Shown piece by piece: positions 6,481-15,993 of a stretch of DNA of 33,995 nucleotides. A program made the translations under genes and the position numbers. The stretch spans positions 1 through 33,995 of the forward strand of contig JAJZWS010000032.1 of the NCBI GenBank assembly GCA_021846565.1, given 5' to 3'. The stretch is from Bacillota bacterium. Its GTDB lineage: Bacteria > Bacillota > Sulfobacillia > Sulfobacillales > JAIMBI01. Position 1 is the stretch's first letter, and each line of letters begins with the position of its first letter. The notes below the pieces were generated by a model that did not search any database, was not told the origin of the DNA, and was given only the letters and a program-made list of their open reading frames with translations.

Positions 6481-8559
6481 ATGGCAAACATAGCGTATCC
6501 GGCGACCCCCGTCGCACCCGTCACCGATGTGCTGCACGGAGTGAGCATCGTGGATCCCTACCGTTGGCTTGAGGACGGGACCTCGGCGGAGACCACCGCC
6601 TGGGTGGCGCACCAGAATGCGCTGACTCGCGAGGTGCTGGACGGACTGCCGGTGCGTGCGCAGATCAAGGCACGCTGGCTCAAACTGGCGCATGCCGGCA
6701 GCGTGGGCGCCCCCCGCATGGTGGGGGAGCACCTCTACTACCTGGAGCGGTCGCCGGAAGAACGGCAGCCGCGGCTCATGCGCCGGATTCACGGCACGGG
6801 CGCGCCCGAGTTGGTTTTAGATCCTAACGCCGACCACGAGGCGGGACTGGTGGCGCTGGACTGGTATCAGCCCAGTCGGGACGGTACGCGGGTGGCGTAC
6901 GGCTTGTCCGCCAATGGCGACGAGTGGAGCACGCTGTACGTGCGCGACCTGGTGCGGGGCGAGACGCTGCCCGTGGCCATCCCGCGGTGCCGCATGAGCT
7001 CGGTGGCCTGGCTGGCCGACGGGCAAAGCTTCTTCTACACCCGCTATCCGCTGGAGGGCACGGTGCCGGAGTCCGAGCTCCCGTACCACAAGCGCGTCTA
7101 CTGGCACAACCTCGGGGCCACGGATCAGGAGTATCGGCAGGACCCCGAGGTGTTTGGCGCGGGTCGCGACCGGCGCCACAGCCCGCACGTAGACATCACC
7201 GACGACGGGCGTTATCTGGTCATCACCATGATGATGGGCACCCAGCAAAACGAGATCTGGTGGGCCGATCTGGCTGCGAGCTTTCCGACGCCCGCGTTTC
7301 AGGCGCTGTTCGTGAATCTGGTGGCGCGGTTCCACGTCGGTATTACAGGGCACCAGCTGGACGTCTGGACCAACTGGGAGGCTCCCAACGGGCGGATGCT
7401 CCGGGCTGACTTGGACCAGGCGCCGCGAGGGGCGGAGGCGGCCGTGGAGGTGGTGGCCGAGCATCCGCGGCGTGCCTTGCAGCACGCAGTGCGGCTCGGC
7501 GACGGGTGGCTCCTCGACTACCTGGAAGACGCCAGCTCGCGGCTTGTGCTTATCGCAGAGCCCGGCGGAGCTCCCCAGGATGTGGCGCTGCCCGAGCTGG
7601 GCACCATCTCGGCGATGGCCGTGGACGGCGCTACCCGTCAGGCGTTCGTGGGCTACGAGTCTTTCGCCATTCGTCCCGGCATCTGGCAGGTGAGCCTCGC
7701 GGAGGGACGCATCATCCCGCACCTGACGGTGCCGGAAGAGGTCCCGGCACCGCCGATTCGTGTCACCCAGGAATGGACGCGGTCCGCGGATGGCACCCCG
7801 GTCCCCCTGTTTATTGTTCAGCGGGCCGACCAGGCAGGGGCGGGGCTGCGTCCCACGGTGCTGTCCGGCTACGGGGGGTTCAACCTCTCGCGGACGCCCA
7901 CCTACAGTCACGAACAGCGCCTGTGGGTGGAACTGGGGGGCGTGTTTGCCGTGGCCACACTGCGCGGGGGCGGAGAATACGGCGCCGCATGGCACCGCGC
8001 CGGGATGCTGGAACAGAAGCAGCACACGTTTGACGACTACCTGGCGGCGGCGGACCACTTGGTGTCACAGGGACACACCGACCGGCGGCACCTGGCGCTG
8101 TGGGGCCGAAGCAACGGTGGGCTTTTGGTGGGGGCCGCCCTGACGCAGCGGCCGGACGTGTGCCGCGCGGTCGTCTGTGGCGTGCCGCTGTTGGACATGG
8201 TGCGCTACCATCAGTTTCTCATTGCCGACCTGTGGACGGCCGAGTACGGATCAGCGGACGACCCCGCCCAATTTGCGTACATCTACGCGTACTCGCCGTA
8301 CCACCACGTGGAGCCGGGGACGGCCTATCCCGCCGTGCTGTTTTACGCGGCCCACGGCGACAGCCGCGTCGATCCCCTGCACGCGCGCAAGATGGCGGCC
8401 TTGATGCAGAACGCCACGACGTCGGATCGGCCCATTCTGCTGCGCATTGAGTTTCAGGCTGGGCACGGGGTGGGCAAGCCCATCCCGAAGCAGGCAGAGG
8501 AGTATGCCGACATTCTGAGTTTCCTAGCGGACCAGCTCGCGCTGGGCCGCGGCCACTGA
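6481..8559 (+). CDS. Prolyl oligopeptidase (S9A)
   Basis: Predicted cytoplasmic serine peptidase of family S9A (EC 3.4.21.26 type), cleaving short peptides after proline. It is 692 aa, the usual length. The N-terminal VDPYRWLED is characteristic. A beta-propeller follows (about 70-410), and the C-terminal alpha/beta-hydrolase domain carries Ser544 in GRSNGG, Asp627 in HGDSRVDPLHARK and His662 in AGHGVGKP. There is no signal peptide. The ATG at 6481 was chosen because a perfect AGGAGG sits 4 nt upstream; an in-frame GTG at 6358 would add an unconserved extension. It is transcribed separately from the sigma-like pair (150-bp gap) and ends at a strong terminator. Its likely role is peptide turnover. 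Confidence 0.92.
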   Translation: MANIAYPATPVAPVTDVLHGVSIVDPYRWLEDGTSAETTAWVAHQNALTREVLDGLPVRAQIKARWLKLAHAGSVGAPRMVGEHLYYLERSPEERQPRLMRRIHGTGAPELVLDPNADHEAGLVALDWYQPSRDGTRVAYGLSANGDEWSTLYVRDLVRGETLPVAIPRCRMSSVAWLADGQSFFYTRYPLEGTVPESELPYHKRVYWHNLGATDQEYRQDPEVFGAGRDRRHSPHVDITDDGRYLVITMMMGTQQNEIWWADLAASFPTPAFQALFVNLVARFHVGITGHQLDVWTNWEAPNGRMLRADLDQAPRGAEAAVEVVAEHPRRALQHAVRLGDGWLLDYLEDASSRLVLIAEPGGAPQDVALPELGTISAMAVDGATRQAFVGYESFAIRPGIWQVSLAEGRIIPHLTVPEEVPAPPIRVTQEWTRSADGTPVPLFIVQRADQAGAGLRPTVLSGYGGFNLSRTPTYSHEQRLWVELGGVFAVATLRGGGEYGAAWHRAGMLEQKQHTFDDYLAAADHLVSQGHTDRRHLALWGRSNGGLLVGAALTQRPDVCRAVVCGVPLLDMVRYHQFLIADLWTAEYGSADDPAQFAYIYAYSPYHHVEPGTAYPAVLFYAAHGDSRVDPLHARKMAALMQNATTSDRPILLRIEFQAGHGVGKPIPKQAEEYADILSFLADQLALGRGH

Positions 8560-8580
8560 CGCGCGACCTCAGGTACGGAA

Positions 8581-8618
8581 GCGCCGGTGCAGGAATGCAC
8601 CGGCGCCTGTGTGGTTCT
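8581..8618 (+). terminator. Bidirectional terminator between convergent genes
   Basis: A perfect 10-bp stem (GCGCCGGTGC / GCACCGGCGC, 8581-8590 with 8597-8606) has a 6-nt loop and is followed by a T-rich tract (CTGTGTGGTTCT). It lies between the ends of the prolyl oligopeptidase and the minus-strand E2 gene and may serve both. Confidence 0.7.
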
Positions 8619-8657
8619 CTCGGGGTCATGTGTGGCCGAGGCCCTCCCGTCCCGCTC

Positions 8658-9854
8658 TTATCCCTCCAGCAGGAGCATCTCGGGGTTTTCCACCAGGCTC
8701 TTGATGGTGGCCAGGAACCGCACGGCTTCGCTGCCGTCCACAATCCGATGATCGTACGACAGCGCCACGTACATCATGGGCCGAATCTGCACCTCGCCGG
8801 AGACCGCGATGGGCCGGTCCTGGATGGTGTGCATGCCCAAAATCGCCACCTGCGGCCCGTTTAAGATGGGCGTGGAGAACAGCGAACCGAACACGCCGCC
8901 GTTGGTAATGGTAAACGTGCCGTCCGCCAGGTCCTCCAAGCCCAAGGCGTTGTCGCGCGCACGTTTGGCCAGCCGGGCGATTTCGGCCTCGATCTGGTAG
9001 AACGACAAGCGGTCCGCGTCGCGCACCACCGGCACCACCAGACCGCCCTCAGCGGCCACAGCAATCCCGATATGATAAAACCGCTTCAGTAGCATGTCGT
9101 CCCCGACAATCTCGGCGTTGAGGCGGGGAAACTGCTTTAAGGCCGCTACCGCCGCCCGCGTGAAGAACGACATGAACCCGAGCCGCACCCCGTGCCGCTC
9201 CAGGAACCTCTCCTGGTGCCGGTGCCGAAGTTCCCGGGCGGCGGTCATGTCAATCTCATTGAACGTCGTGAGCATGGCGGCCGCGTGCTGGGTCTCCACC
9301 AGGCGGCGCGCGATGGTGAGGCGCCGTCGCGACAGGCGCACCTGCTCCACGGGCCCCGCGCTCTCGCGGGTCACGGGGGCGGCCGGGGCTCGCGGTGCGG
9401 GTGCCGGTGCCGGCGCTGGGGGAGCGTGCCTGGCCACGTCATCCCGCAGCACGCGGCCGCGCGCCCCACTGGGCTCCACGTCGCCCAGCTGCACCCCTTC
9501 GGACTCCGCCAGACGACGCACCGCGGGCGCCGCACGCACGGCGCTGGCCTCGCCGGCCGCCGGGGAGGGGCTTTCGGCGGCGACCGGGGCAGGTGCCGGC
9601 GGCGCCGAAGCCGCCCCGCCCGCCTCTAAGCTGCCCAGCTTGTCGCCTGGCTTCACGACCGCGCCCGCCTCCTGGTCGATGGACGCCAGCACGCCGCTGT
9701 CGTCCGCTGCCACCTCGAGATTCACCTTGTCGGTTTCCAACTCCAACACGGGCTCCCCCGCCTTCACGGGGTCACCCACTTTTTTGAGCCAGGATCCTAC
9801 CGTGGCTTCCACCAGGGACTCTCCCAGCGGCGGCACCACAATGTCAACGGCCAT
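8658..9854 (-). CDS. sucB: 2-oxoglutarate dehydrogenase E2, dihydrolipoyl succinyltransferase
   Basis: E2 core of the 2-oxoglutarate dehydrogenase complex (TCA cycle), transferring succinyl groups from lipoate to CoA (EC 2.3.1.61). It is 398 aa. An N-terminal lipoyl domain (about 1-77) has Lys43 in ETDKVNLEV. An Ala/Pro linker leads to a peripheral-subunit-binding domain (about 105-140, with RRLAESEGV and [11 protein letters not shown]), a second Ala/Pro linker, and the catalytic domain (about 165-398) with [12 protein letters not shown] containing the His/Asp active-site motif. The ATG at 9854 has GGGAGG about 5 nt upstream and overlaps the end of the E1 gene by 11 bp, so the two are co-translated. 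Pairing with a SucA-type E1 identifies it as the succinyl enzyme. No E3 gene is in the window. Confidence 0.93.
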   Translation of the reverse strand: MAVDIVVPPLGESLVEATVGSWLKKVGDPVKAGEPVLELETDKVNLEVAADDSGVLASIDQEAGAVVKPGDKLGSLEAGGAASAPPAPAPVAAESPSPAAGEASAVRAAPAVRRLAESEGVQLGDVEPSGARGRVLRDDVARHAPPAPAPAPAPRAPAAPVTRESAGPVEQVRLSRRRLTIARRLVETQHAAAMLTTFNEIDMTAARELRHRHQERFLERHGVRLGFMSFFTRAAVAALKQFPRLNAEIVGDDMLLKRFYHIGIAVAAEGGLVVPVVRDADRLSFYQIEAEIARLAKRARDNALGLEDLADGTFTITNGGVFGSLFSTPILNGPQVAILGMHTIQDRPIAVSGEVQIRPMMYVALSYDHRIVDGSEAVRFLATIKSLVENPEMLLLEG

Positions 9855-12693
9855 GATGGCCTCCCTTCGCCCGAGACGCCGTTCGCGGTGCATCCTCTGC
9901 CAACCTGAGCGCTTCGCGGAGAATGCGCCGCTGTTCGGCTTGGTGCATGTCGGGGTCCCCCTCGGCCGGGCTGGAGCGCGGCGGCCGGCCGATGTATGAA
10001 ATCGATCGGGTTCCGAAAAGCTCCTGCAGCCGCGGCCGCGCGTACCACCACGCCCCCATGTTTTCCGGCTCCTCCTGGACCCAGGCCACCGGCACGGTGG
10101 CGGGCACGCGGCCCATCGCCTGACGCAACTGGTCGACCGGCCACGGATACAGGTCCTCCAATGCCAGCACCAGCACGTTCTCTGACTTGGCTTCACGGGC
10201 CGCGGCCACTAGATCGGTCGTGACCTTGCCCGTAGCCAGCACCACCGCGCGGGTCGTCTTCGGCGTGAGCTTGGCCAGCACCGGCTGGTAGCCCCCGGCG
10301 GTCAAATCCTCGAGGCTCGATCCCGCCAGGGGATTCCGCAAGAGGCTCTTGGGGGTCATGACCACCAGCGGGCGGGGGGCCGTCGCAGCACCGAGCGCCT
10401 GGCGCCGCAGCAGATGAAAGTACTGCGCGGCGGTGGTGGGATACGCCACCGTCCAGTTTTCCCCCGCGGACAGCTGCAGGAACCGCTCCAGCCGTGCGCT
10501 GGAATGCTCAGCCCCTTGACCCTCGTACGCGTGCGGCAGCAAAAGCGCCAAACTAGCGGTTTGCCGCCACTTGCTTTGACCTGCGGCCAAAAACTGATCG
10601 AGATGCACCTGGGCCGCGTTGACGAAGTCGCCAAATTGGGCTTCCCACAGTGTGAGCGCCTCGGGGCGGCGCACACTGTACCCGTACTCGAATCCCACGA
10701 CCGCCGCCTCTGAGAGAGGACTGTTGTACAGCGAAAACGCCGCGCGCGCCTCCGGCAGATGTTGCAGCGGCCGATAGACGGCACCGGTGTCCACGTCGTG
10801 CCAGGCGCCTTGGCGATGGCTGAAGGTGCCGCGCTCGGTGTCCTGGCCCGTGAGCCTTACTGGGACTCCGTCGGCCAGGAGACTGGCAAAGGCGAGCCAT
10901 TCGCCCAAAGCCCAGTCCACCGCCCCCGGCTTGTCCAGGGCCTCGCGCCAGCGGTCCACGGCCCGGTCCAGCTTGGGGTACACGTGAAAGCCATCCGGTA
11001 CGGTGAACAGATGCCCGTGAATGGCTCGCAGGCGGGTTTCGGGCACCGCCGTGTCCACCGGCCGGCGACCGGCGGCCATTACCACGGCGGGCTCCTCCTG
11101 GTCCGCCGCATCCGCGGGAGCGCCCGCGCGTGCGCGGTCATAGGCGGCGCGCACATCGGCCGTGGCCGCCTCCATGAGGGCGGTGGCCTCGGCCGTCGTC
11201 ACCACGCCGGTCTGGGCCAAGCGTTCCTGCCACACTTCCCGCACGCGCGGATGCTGATGGATGAGCTCGTAGAGCTTGGGCTGCGTGTACTCCGGGTCGT
11301 CGCCCTCGTTGTGGCCGTAGCGCCGGTATCCCACCAGGTCGATGAGAAAGTCGCGGTGGAACCGCTGCCGGTAGGCGTGCGCCACGCGAATCGCCGCAAT
11401 GCAGTCCCCGGGCTCATCGGCCGACACGTGCACCACGGGGATGTCGAAGCCTTTGGCTAAGTCGCTGGCGTAGCGGGTGGACCGGCCCTCGTGTGGGTCG
11501 GTGGTGAATCCCAAGGCGTTGTTGGCGATGAGATGCAGCGTGCCCCCGGTGCTGAAGCCGTCCAGGCGCGCCAAGTTCAGCGTCTCGGACGTGACACCCT
11601 CCCCGGGGAACGCCGCGTCGCCATGCACCAGGACCGGCACCGCGCGGTCAAGGTTCTGCACCGGTGCGCCGGGCGCATCCACCTGCTCTTGGGCGGAGCG
11701 GGTCAAGCCTTCCACGACCGGGTTCACAAACTCCAGGTGACTGGGATTGTTGGCCAGGGTCACCCGCACGGTGGCATGGGTGTCGCCGTTGGGAGGGAGC
11801 GTGTGCTGGCGGCCCAAATGGTACTTCACGTCGCCCACCCACCCGGTGGACAGCGTTTCCGAGCCTTCGGTGACCCCCACGGGCGCCGCGTGAAATTCCT
11901 CCAAGATCGTCCGGTACGGCTTGCCCAGCACGTGCGCCAGCACATTCAGGCGGCCGCGGTGGGCCATCCCTAGCACGACATCGTCGGCCCCCGCCGCAGC
12001 GGCGAGCCGCACCGCCTCGTCCAGCATGGGCACCAGCATATCGGTGCCTTCGATGGAGAAACGCTTCTGGCCGGGGAACGTCGTGTGCAAAAAGCGCTCA
12101 AACGCCTCTACTTGGATGAGGCGGTGCAGCAGGATGCGCTGCTCCGCCGGCGCCAGCGGCGCGGCGTAGCGGCCGGTTTCCACGGCCTCATGCAGCCAGC
12201 GGCGCTCGTCGGCATCGTCCACATGGCTGAACTCCCAGCCCACCCGATCCATGTAAATCGCATGCAGCACGGGCCACGCTTCTGCCATCGTGCCCGTCCC
12301 CGGCAGCGGGGCATCGAGGCCCCGGTTGACGTCGTCGACGCGCACGGCGGCTTCGTCCGGCGTGAGCGCCGACGGCCGCTCGGCCGGCGGGGTGAGTGGG
12401 TCGAATACCGCGCGGCGATGGCCGTTGCGCCGCACGTCCAGCACCGCGCTGATGGCGGCGCCGGTGGCCGGCGACTGATGGACCGTGGCGGTGCGCGGGC
12501 CAGCCATCTCGGCCGCCACGGCCGCCGCGTGTTGGTCAAACCACCGACGGTCCTCGTCCGTCAGGGCGTCCGGGTCCTCGCGATACTGCTGATAGCGCTC
12601 TACGAGCCAACCCCAGTTGGCTCCGAAGCGGTCCTGGAGAGATGCGGAGCCTATGTACGGTACGGCGCCTGCATCGTTGCGTGAAGAATCCAG
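9844..12693 (-). CDS. sucA: 2-oxoglutarate dehydrogenase E1, thiamine-diphosphate subunit
   Basis: Decarboxylating E1 component of the 2-oxoglutarate dehydrogenase complex (EC 1.2.4.2), 949 aa from the chosen start. Typical motifs are [53 protein letters not shown] and the transketolase-like C-terminal part ([37 protein letters not shown]). The coding frame continues upstream of the first canonical start (GTG at 12519) with the family's conserved N-terminal segment, including [15 protein letters not shown]. No ATG, GTG or TTG exists between the upstream in-frame stop and 12519. A CTG at 12693 lies 9 nt after a perfect AGGAGG (12703-12708) and just after a promoter-like pair, so it is the best start. 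It forms an operon with the overlapping E2 gene. Confidence 0.92.
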   Translation of the reverse strand: MDSSRNDAGAVPYIGSASLQDRFGANWGWLVERYQQYREDPDALTDEDRRWFDQHAAAVAAEMAGPRTATVHQSPATGAAISAVLDVRRNGHRRAVFDPLTPPAERPSALTPDEAAVRVDDVNRGLDAPLPGTGTMAEAWPVLHAIYMDRVGWEFSHVDDADERRWLHEAVETGRYAAPLAPAEQRILLHRLIQVEAFERFLHTTFPGQKRFSIEGTDMLVPMLDEAVRLAAAAGADDVVLGMAHRGRLNVLAHVLGKPYRTILEEFHAAPVGVTEGSETLSTGWVGDVKYHLGRQHTLPPNGDTHATVRVTLANNPSHLEFVNPVVEGLTRSAQEQVDAPGAPVQNLDRAVPVLVHGDAAFPGEGVTSETLNLARLDGFSTGGTLHLIANNALGFTTDPHEGRSTRYASDLAKGFDIPVVHVSADEPGDCIAAIRVAHAYRQRFHRDFLIDLVGYRRYGHNEGDDPEYTQPKLYELIHQHPRVREVWQERLAQTGVVTTAEATALMEAATADVRAAYDRARAGAPADAADQEEPAVVMAAGRRPVDTAVPETRLRAIHGHLFTVPDGFHVYPKLDRAVDRWREALDKPGAVDWALGEWLAFASLLADGVPVRLTGQDTERGTFSHRQGAWHDVDTGAVYRPLQHLPEARAAFSLYNSPLSEAAVVGFEYGYSVRRPEALTLWEAQFGDFVNAAQVHLDQFLAAGQSKWRQTASLALLLPHAYEGQGAEHSSARLERFLQLSAGENWTVAYPTTAAQYFHLLRRQALGAATAPRPLVVMTPKSLLRNPLAGSSLEDLTAGGYQPVLAKLTPKTTRAVVLATGKVTTDLVAAAREAKSENVLVLALEDLYPWPVDQLRQAMGRVPATVPVAWVQEEPENMGAWWYARPRLQELFGTRSISYIGRPPRSSPAEGDPDMHQAEQRRILREALRLAEDAPRTASRAKGGHHGR

Positions 12694-12717
12694 CGGGTCC
12701 CACCTCCTAGCTCCCCT

Positions 12718-12746
12718 ATTCTTGCGCTCTCGGGGCGTCAGATCAA
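12718..12746 (-). promoter_or_regulatory. Candidate promoter of the sucAB operon
   Basis: On the minus strand TTGATC (12741-12746) and AAGAAT (12718-12723) are spaced by 17 bp, each matching four of six consensus bases. Transcription would begin near 12711, just before the AGGAGG at 12703-12708. The transcript would have a short 5' UTR, which fits the CTG start at 12693. Confidence 0.45.
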
Positions 12747-12835
12747 CGTGGGGGGCAGGAGGGGGCAGGGAATGGCCGCCCGGTGTCGAATGACGGCGGT
12801 CATCGTTCCGTCATGGAGCCAAAGGGGACAAGCGG

Positions 12836-13189
12836 GTGTCACTGTTTGACGTGCTCCTGATGGGCCACCTGGTGGGGGACTTTCTGTTTCAGACCAACTG
12901 GATGGCGCGTTGGAAGGTCACTCGCTGGGATGCGCTTACGGTGCACGCCGCTGTCTACACCGTGTGTGTCGTGCTCGCAGCCCGTTTGGACGGCGTGACG
13001 CTGGGATTTTTCGCAGTCGTGTTGCTGCTGGTGTCCCACGCGGTGCTGGACCAGCGTCGGCTGGTGCGCTGGTGGGCCCGGACGGTCGGGGGCATCACCC
13101 GGGCGGAGGATCAGTGGCTCCTGATCGTGATTGACCAAGTGGGTCATCTGCTCATCCTGGTGGCGGTCGTCGGACTCGCCGGCCGGTGA
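12836..13189 (+). CDS. DUF3307 family membrane protein
   Basis: A 117-aa integral membrane protein resembling the DUF3307 family. The N-terminal LLMGHLVGDFLFQTNWMA carries the family's conserved H..[AG]DF..Q pattern. A central hydrophobic helix is followed by VSHAVLDQRR, then a C-terminal hydrophobic helix (HLLILVAVVGLAG). There are about three to four membrane segments. The GTG at 12836 follows AAAGGGG at about 8 nt. It is divergent from sucA. A loose palindrome (ATGAC-4-GTCAT, 12790-12803) lies between the two genes. The biochemical role of the family is not known to me. Confidence 0.75.
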   Translation: MSLFDVLLMGHLVGDFLFQTNWMARWKVTRWDALTVHAAVYTVCVVLAARLDGVTLGFFAVVLLLVSHAVLDQRRLVRWWARTVGGITRAEDQWLLIVIDQVGHLLILVAVVGLAGR

Positions 13190-13341
13190 TGCCGGAGAGG
13201 TTCACCAACTCGCGGACAATGCTTGACACAACGTGACGGAACCGCCTAGACGGAAACATGATCCACGAACAAACGATCTCTGCCTGGCAGGTTGCAAGAC
13301 GACTCGGCCCTCTATGGCAGAGTAGGTGTGGGCAGGACCCC

Positions 13342-13350
13342 TGCTACAAT
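13342..13350 (+). promoter_or_regulatory. Extended -10 promoter before the transposase remnant
   Basis: TGCTACAAT at 13342-13350 is a good extended -10 element (TG-N-TACAAT). No matching -35 element is present, which extended -10 promoters do not need. A TTGACA also occurs upstream at 13223-13228 but is too far away to pair with it. Confidence 0.45.
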
Positions 13351-13361
13351 TACGCGTGGAG

Positions 13362-14090
13362 ATGATGTCCGTGGCGATTCGAACGGAAGAACCCGAGATT
13401 GAGGTGCGCGCCTACCGGCGCCGGTTTTCGACGGCCTACAAGCTCCGCATCCTGGCCGAAGCGGATGCCTGCACCGAGCCGGGTGCCATTGGCGCCTTGT
13501 TGCGGCGGGAAGGGTTGTATTCGTCCCACCTGTCCACGTGGCGGGCTCAACGCGCCGCCGGCGTCTCTGCGGCCCTGGGGCAGGCGCGGGGGGGCGGTGC
13601 CAAGCGACCCCGGCGGCACACCGAACGGGCGCGGCTTACGCGCGAGGTGGCCCAACTACACGGGGATCTGGCTCGCGCGCGGGATACGATCGCCCGAAAC
13701 GGCTCCGAGCTGCATGCCTTGGCTCGCCGCGGTCGTCCCAATAATCCGCGCGAGGTCCAGGCGATCCTCGACGACGCGTGGGACCAGCTCCGCATACGCC
13801 TCTCCATCGCCGCCACCTGCCGTACGCTGGGGGTGCCGCGGTCCACCCTTTACAGCCACCGCAAACCGAGGGCGTCGAAACCGCGGCCGCCCCGGGCGAT
13901 TCCGCCCGCCACCGCTCGCCACCGTGACGTGGTGCTCGCGGCGCTCCAGAACCCACGGTTTGCCGGGGCGGGTCGCCGTGCCATTTTCGAAACGCTCTCG
14001 GCCGAGGGGGCGTATCAGGCGTCGCTGTCCACGTTTTATCGCACGATCCGCCGCGACCGGCAGAAGCAGCCGGACGCACTGCCCCACTGA
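13362..14090 (+). CDS. Truncated IS3-family transposase (OrfA and start of OrfB)
   Basis: A 242-aa product. Residues about 15-70 (RRRFSTAYKLRILAEAD, GAIGALLRREGLYSSHLSTW) form the helix-turn-helix of IS3-type OrfA proteins. A coiled-coil-like part (about 95-135) follows. The C-terminal part (IAATCRTLGVPRSTLY, PRAIPP, AALQNPRFAGAGRRAIFETL, FYRTIRRDR) matches the start of OrfB. It then stops, so the DDE integrase core is absent. The protein cannot be a functional transposase, though the DNA-binding part is intact. The start is uncertain (ATG 13362 or 13365, GTG 13371). I found no terminal inverted repeats. The stop lies 14 bp from the convergent MFS gene, suggesting deletion of the element's right side. 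Confidence 0.7.
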   Translation: MMSVAIRTEEPEIEVRAYRRRFSTAYKLRILAEADACTEPGAIGALLRREGLYSSHLSTWRAQRAAGVSAALGQARGGGAKRPRRHTERARLTREVAQLHGDLARARDTIARNGSELHALARRGRPNNPREVQAILDDAWDQLRIRLSIAATCRTLGVPRSTLYSHRKPRASKPRPPRAIPPATARHRDVVLAALQNPRFAGAGRRAIFETLSAEGAYQASLSTFYRTIRRDRQKQPDALPH

Positions 14091-14104
14091 TCGGGTGGCA
14101 AGGC

Positions 14105-15592
14105 TTACGATGCGGCCGGATGCTTCTGACCCCTTGGGGGAGCATGCGCACGCAAGAGCGGCAGCGCCAGCAGAAACGCCAGCAGGTAAAACCCAACAAA
14201 CGCCCAGAACGCGGTGTTGGTCGCGTGAATCAGGGCGCCCTTCAAGGCCGGGCGCAGCAGATTGGCGGTGCCCAGGTACACCTCGGACGCGATGCCGGGC
14301 GGCAGGCTCACTTCGGCCACCACCAGCGCCAGCGTCAGTGACAGCGCCATGCCGACATTTCTAAAGGTGTAAAACATGCCCGACGCCGTGCCGGTGCGTT
14401 CGGCGGGCGCCGACGACATCACCGCCTTGGTGAGAGCGGGCCACGCGAGCCCATTGGCGACGGACATCAGGAGCAGCGGGAACACCATCGCGAGCACGTC
14501 GAACCGCGGGCCGATGTGGCCCAGCCAAAAGCCCCCCGCCGCCAGCAGCAGGACTCCCAAAGCCACCAACCGTGCCGGGCCGTACCGGTCGGCCAGCACC
14601 CCGCCCAGAGGCCCCACCACGAGTTGGGGCGCGGACAGCGGCACGAGCATCAGGCCGGCATCCAGCGGCGACAGGTGAGCCGCCCCCTGGAGATAGATGG
14701 TGAGCAGAAACGTGGTGGCGAAGTAGCCGATGGAGTAGCTGACCGTCACGCCCAACCCCGATCGATAGTGGGGATGCGACAGCAAGCCGAGGTCAAACAT
14801 GGGAGCTGGCCGCCGCTGCTCGATGCGCACGAAGGCGGCGCCCAGCACGGCGGTCGTGGCAAACAACGCCAGCGTGTTCAGGCTGGACCATCCCCACGCC
14901 TCGCCCATGGAGAGCGCCACCAACAGGCTCGTGACGGCCAGACCAAAGGTGACGGCGCCGGGCCAGTCGGTGGCGGCGCCCCGCGACGGAATGGTGTCCC
15001 GCAGCACGCGCCACGCGCCCACCACCCCGACGGCCGCAAACGGAATCGTGACAAAAAAGATGGAGCGCCACCCCAGCGTGCTCACCAGCACGCCGCCGGC
15101 CACCGGGCCGACGATGGAACCCGCCACCCATGACGTCGAGTTGATGCCGAGCGCTCGGCCCAGCTGGTGGGACGGAAACGCCCGCACCAGGATTGGCGTG
15201 GCGGTGGCCAGCGCCAAGGCCGCCCCGGTGCCCTGGATGAACCGGTACACCAGAAGCCACAGGCCCGATGGCGCGATGCCGCAGAGCAAGGTCGCCACCG
15301 TGAAGATGGCGAGCCCGGCCATGAAGATGCGCTTCTGCCCAATGAGCTCCGACCAGCGGCCGGCCGGCAGCAGGAACACGGTGCTGGTAATGATATACGA
15401 CGTCAGCGCCCAAAGCCCCGTGGTGACGGTCGTGTGCAACCCGGCCACCATGCGCGGCAGCCCAATGATGACGATGGTGCCGTCCAGGTTGGTGACAAAC
15501 GCCACCAGCGTGACGACAGAGAGAATCCACCACTTGCGGGGATCGCCGTCGACGTGCGCATTCAAACCAGGCGTGGCCGATAGAGCCTTCAT
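14105..15592 (-). CDS. MFS drug exporter, DHA2 (EmrB/QacA) type
   Basis: A 495-aa inner-membrane major facilitator protein with about 14 predicted helices, the DHA2 form used for drug/proton antiport. Visible signatures are LDGTIVIIGLPRM in helix 1, the motif-A-like GRWSELIGQKRIF between helices 2 and 3, and the antiporter motif-C-like region WVAGSIVGPVAGGVLV in helix 5. A second motif-A-like loop is GPLGGVLADRYG. The ATG at 15592 has AAGAAGGGG about 8 nt upstream. It is a single gene with no regulator adjacent, although a 7-bp direct repeat lies just upstream. The substrate cannot be predicted. Confidence 0.88.
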   Translation of the reverse strand: MKALSATPGLNAHVDGDPRKWWILSVVTLVAFVTNLDGTIVIIGLPRMVAGLHTTVTTGLWALTSYIITSTVFLLPAGRWSELIGQKRIFMAGLAIFTVATLLCGIAPSGLWLLVYRFIQGTGAALALATATPILVRAFPSHQLGRALGINSTSWVAGSIVGPVAGGVLVSTLGWRSIFFVTIPFAAVGVVGAWRVLRDTIPSRGAATDWPGAVTFGLAVTSLLVALSMGEAWGWSSLNTLALFATTAVLGAAFVRIEQRRPAPMFDLGLLSHPHYRSGLGVTVSYSIGYFATTFLLTIYLQGAAHLSPLDAGLMLVPLSAPQLVVGPLGGVLADRYGPARLVALGVLLLAAGGFWLGHIGPRFDVLAMVFPLLLMSVANGLAWPALTKAVMSSAPAERTGTASGMFYTFRNVGMALSLTLALVVAEVSLPPGIASEVYLGTANLLRPALKGALIHATNTAFWAFVGFYLLAFLLALPLLRAHAPPRGQKHPAAS

Positions 15593-15610
15593 GGGAGGTT
15601 CCCCTTCTTC

Positions 15611-15624
15611 ATAAGGTATAAGGT
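15611..15624 (-). repeat. 7-bp direct repeat upstream of the MFS gene
   Basis: ATAAGGT occurs twice in tandem on the plus strand, reading ACCTTATACCTTAT towards the MFS gene. It sits about 19 nt before the start codon, next to the ribosome-binding site, and contains TATACC as a possible -10 element. It may be a regulator or promoter site. Confidence 0.3.
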
Positions 15625-15993
15625 CTGGCCGCAGGGAGCGTCTTGACGGGCGGCCACGCGCCTATTGTCTCTCGCCCATGCCACGGCATCAAGAAGTGTA
15701 TCTATACGACGGTTAGGGACTAACGGACCGCGAGCAATCCGCTCGGGCAAGGGCACGAACGTGGCCGGTCCTCATGGATCGATGACGGCCTGGGCGCCGA
15801 CCGCGGGCTCGTGACGGGTGGTTGCCCGACCCCGGCGACGCGGTGCGCGCCTCACGTCGCATCGCGACAGTCACCCTATGCGGACGTTGCTTCGGAGGGG
15901 GCGGGCCCGCCGTGCGAACAGGAGGGCCGCTAAGGCGTCGGGAAGCCATAATATGTTACGCGGTCGCCACACCGATACGGGACGGATACCGCC
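15625..15993. other. Intergenic region between the MFS and fic genes
   Basis: No gene is seen in about 370 bp. Small inverted repeats are GTTAG-3-CTAAC (15712-15724) and CGAGC-5-GCTCG (about 15731-15745). A CATAAT at about 15946-15951 could be a -10 element for the plus-strand fic gene, whose start follows about 45 bp later. Confidence 0.3.

Noticed and set aside
4280-6517. Very long open frame on the minus strand
   Set aside because: It lies opposite the second sigma-like gene, is Arg/Pro/His-rich with no family resemblance, and is explained by GC-rich third positions of the true gene.
6817-8058. Minus-strand open frame of about 413 codons
   Set aside because: It is antisense to the prolyl oligopeptidase and reads as low-complexity Arg/Gly/His sequence.
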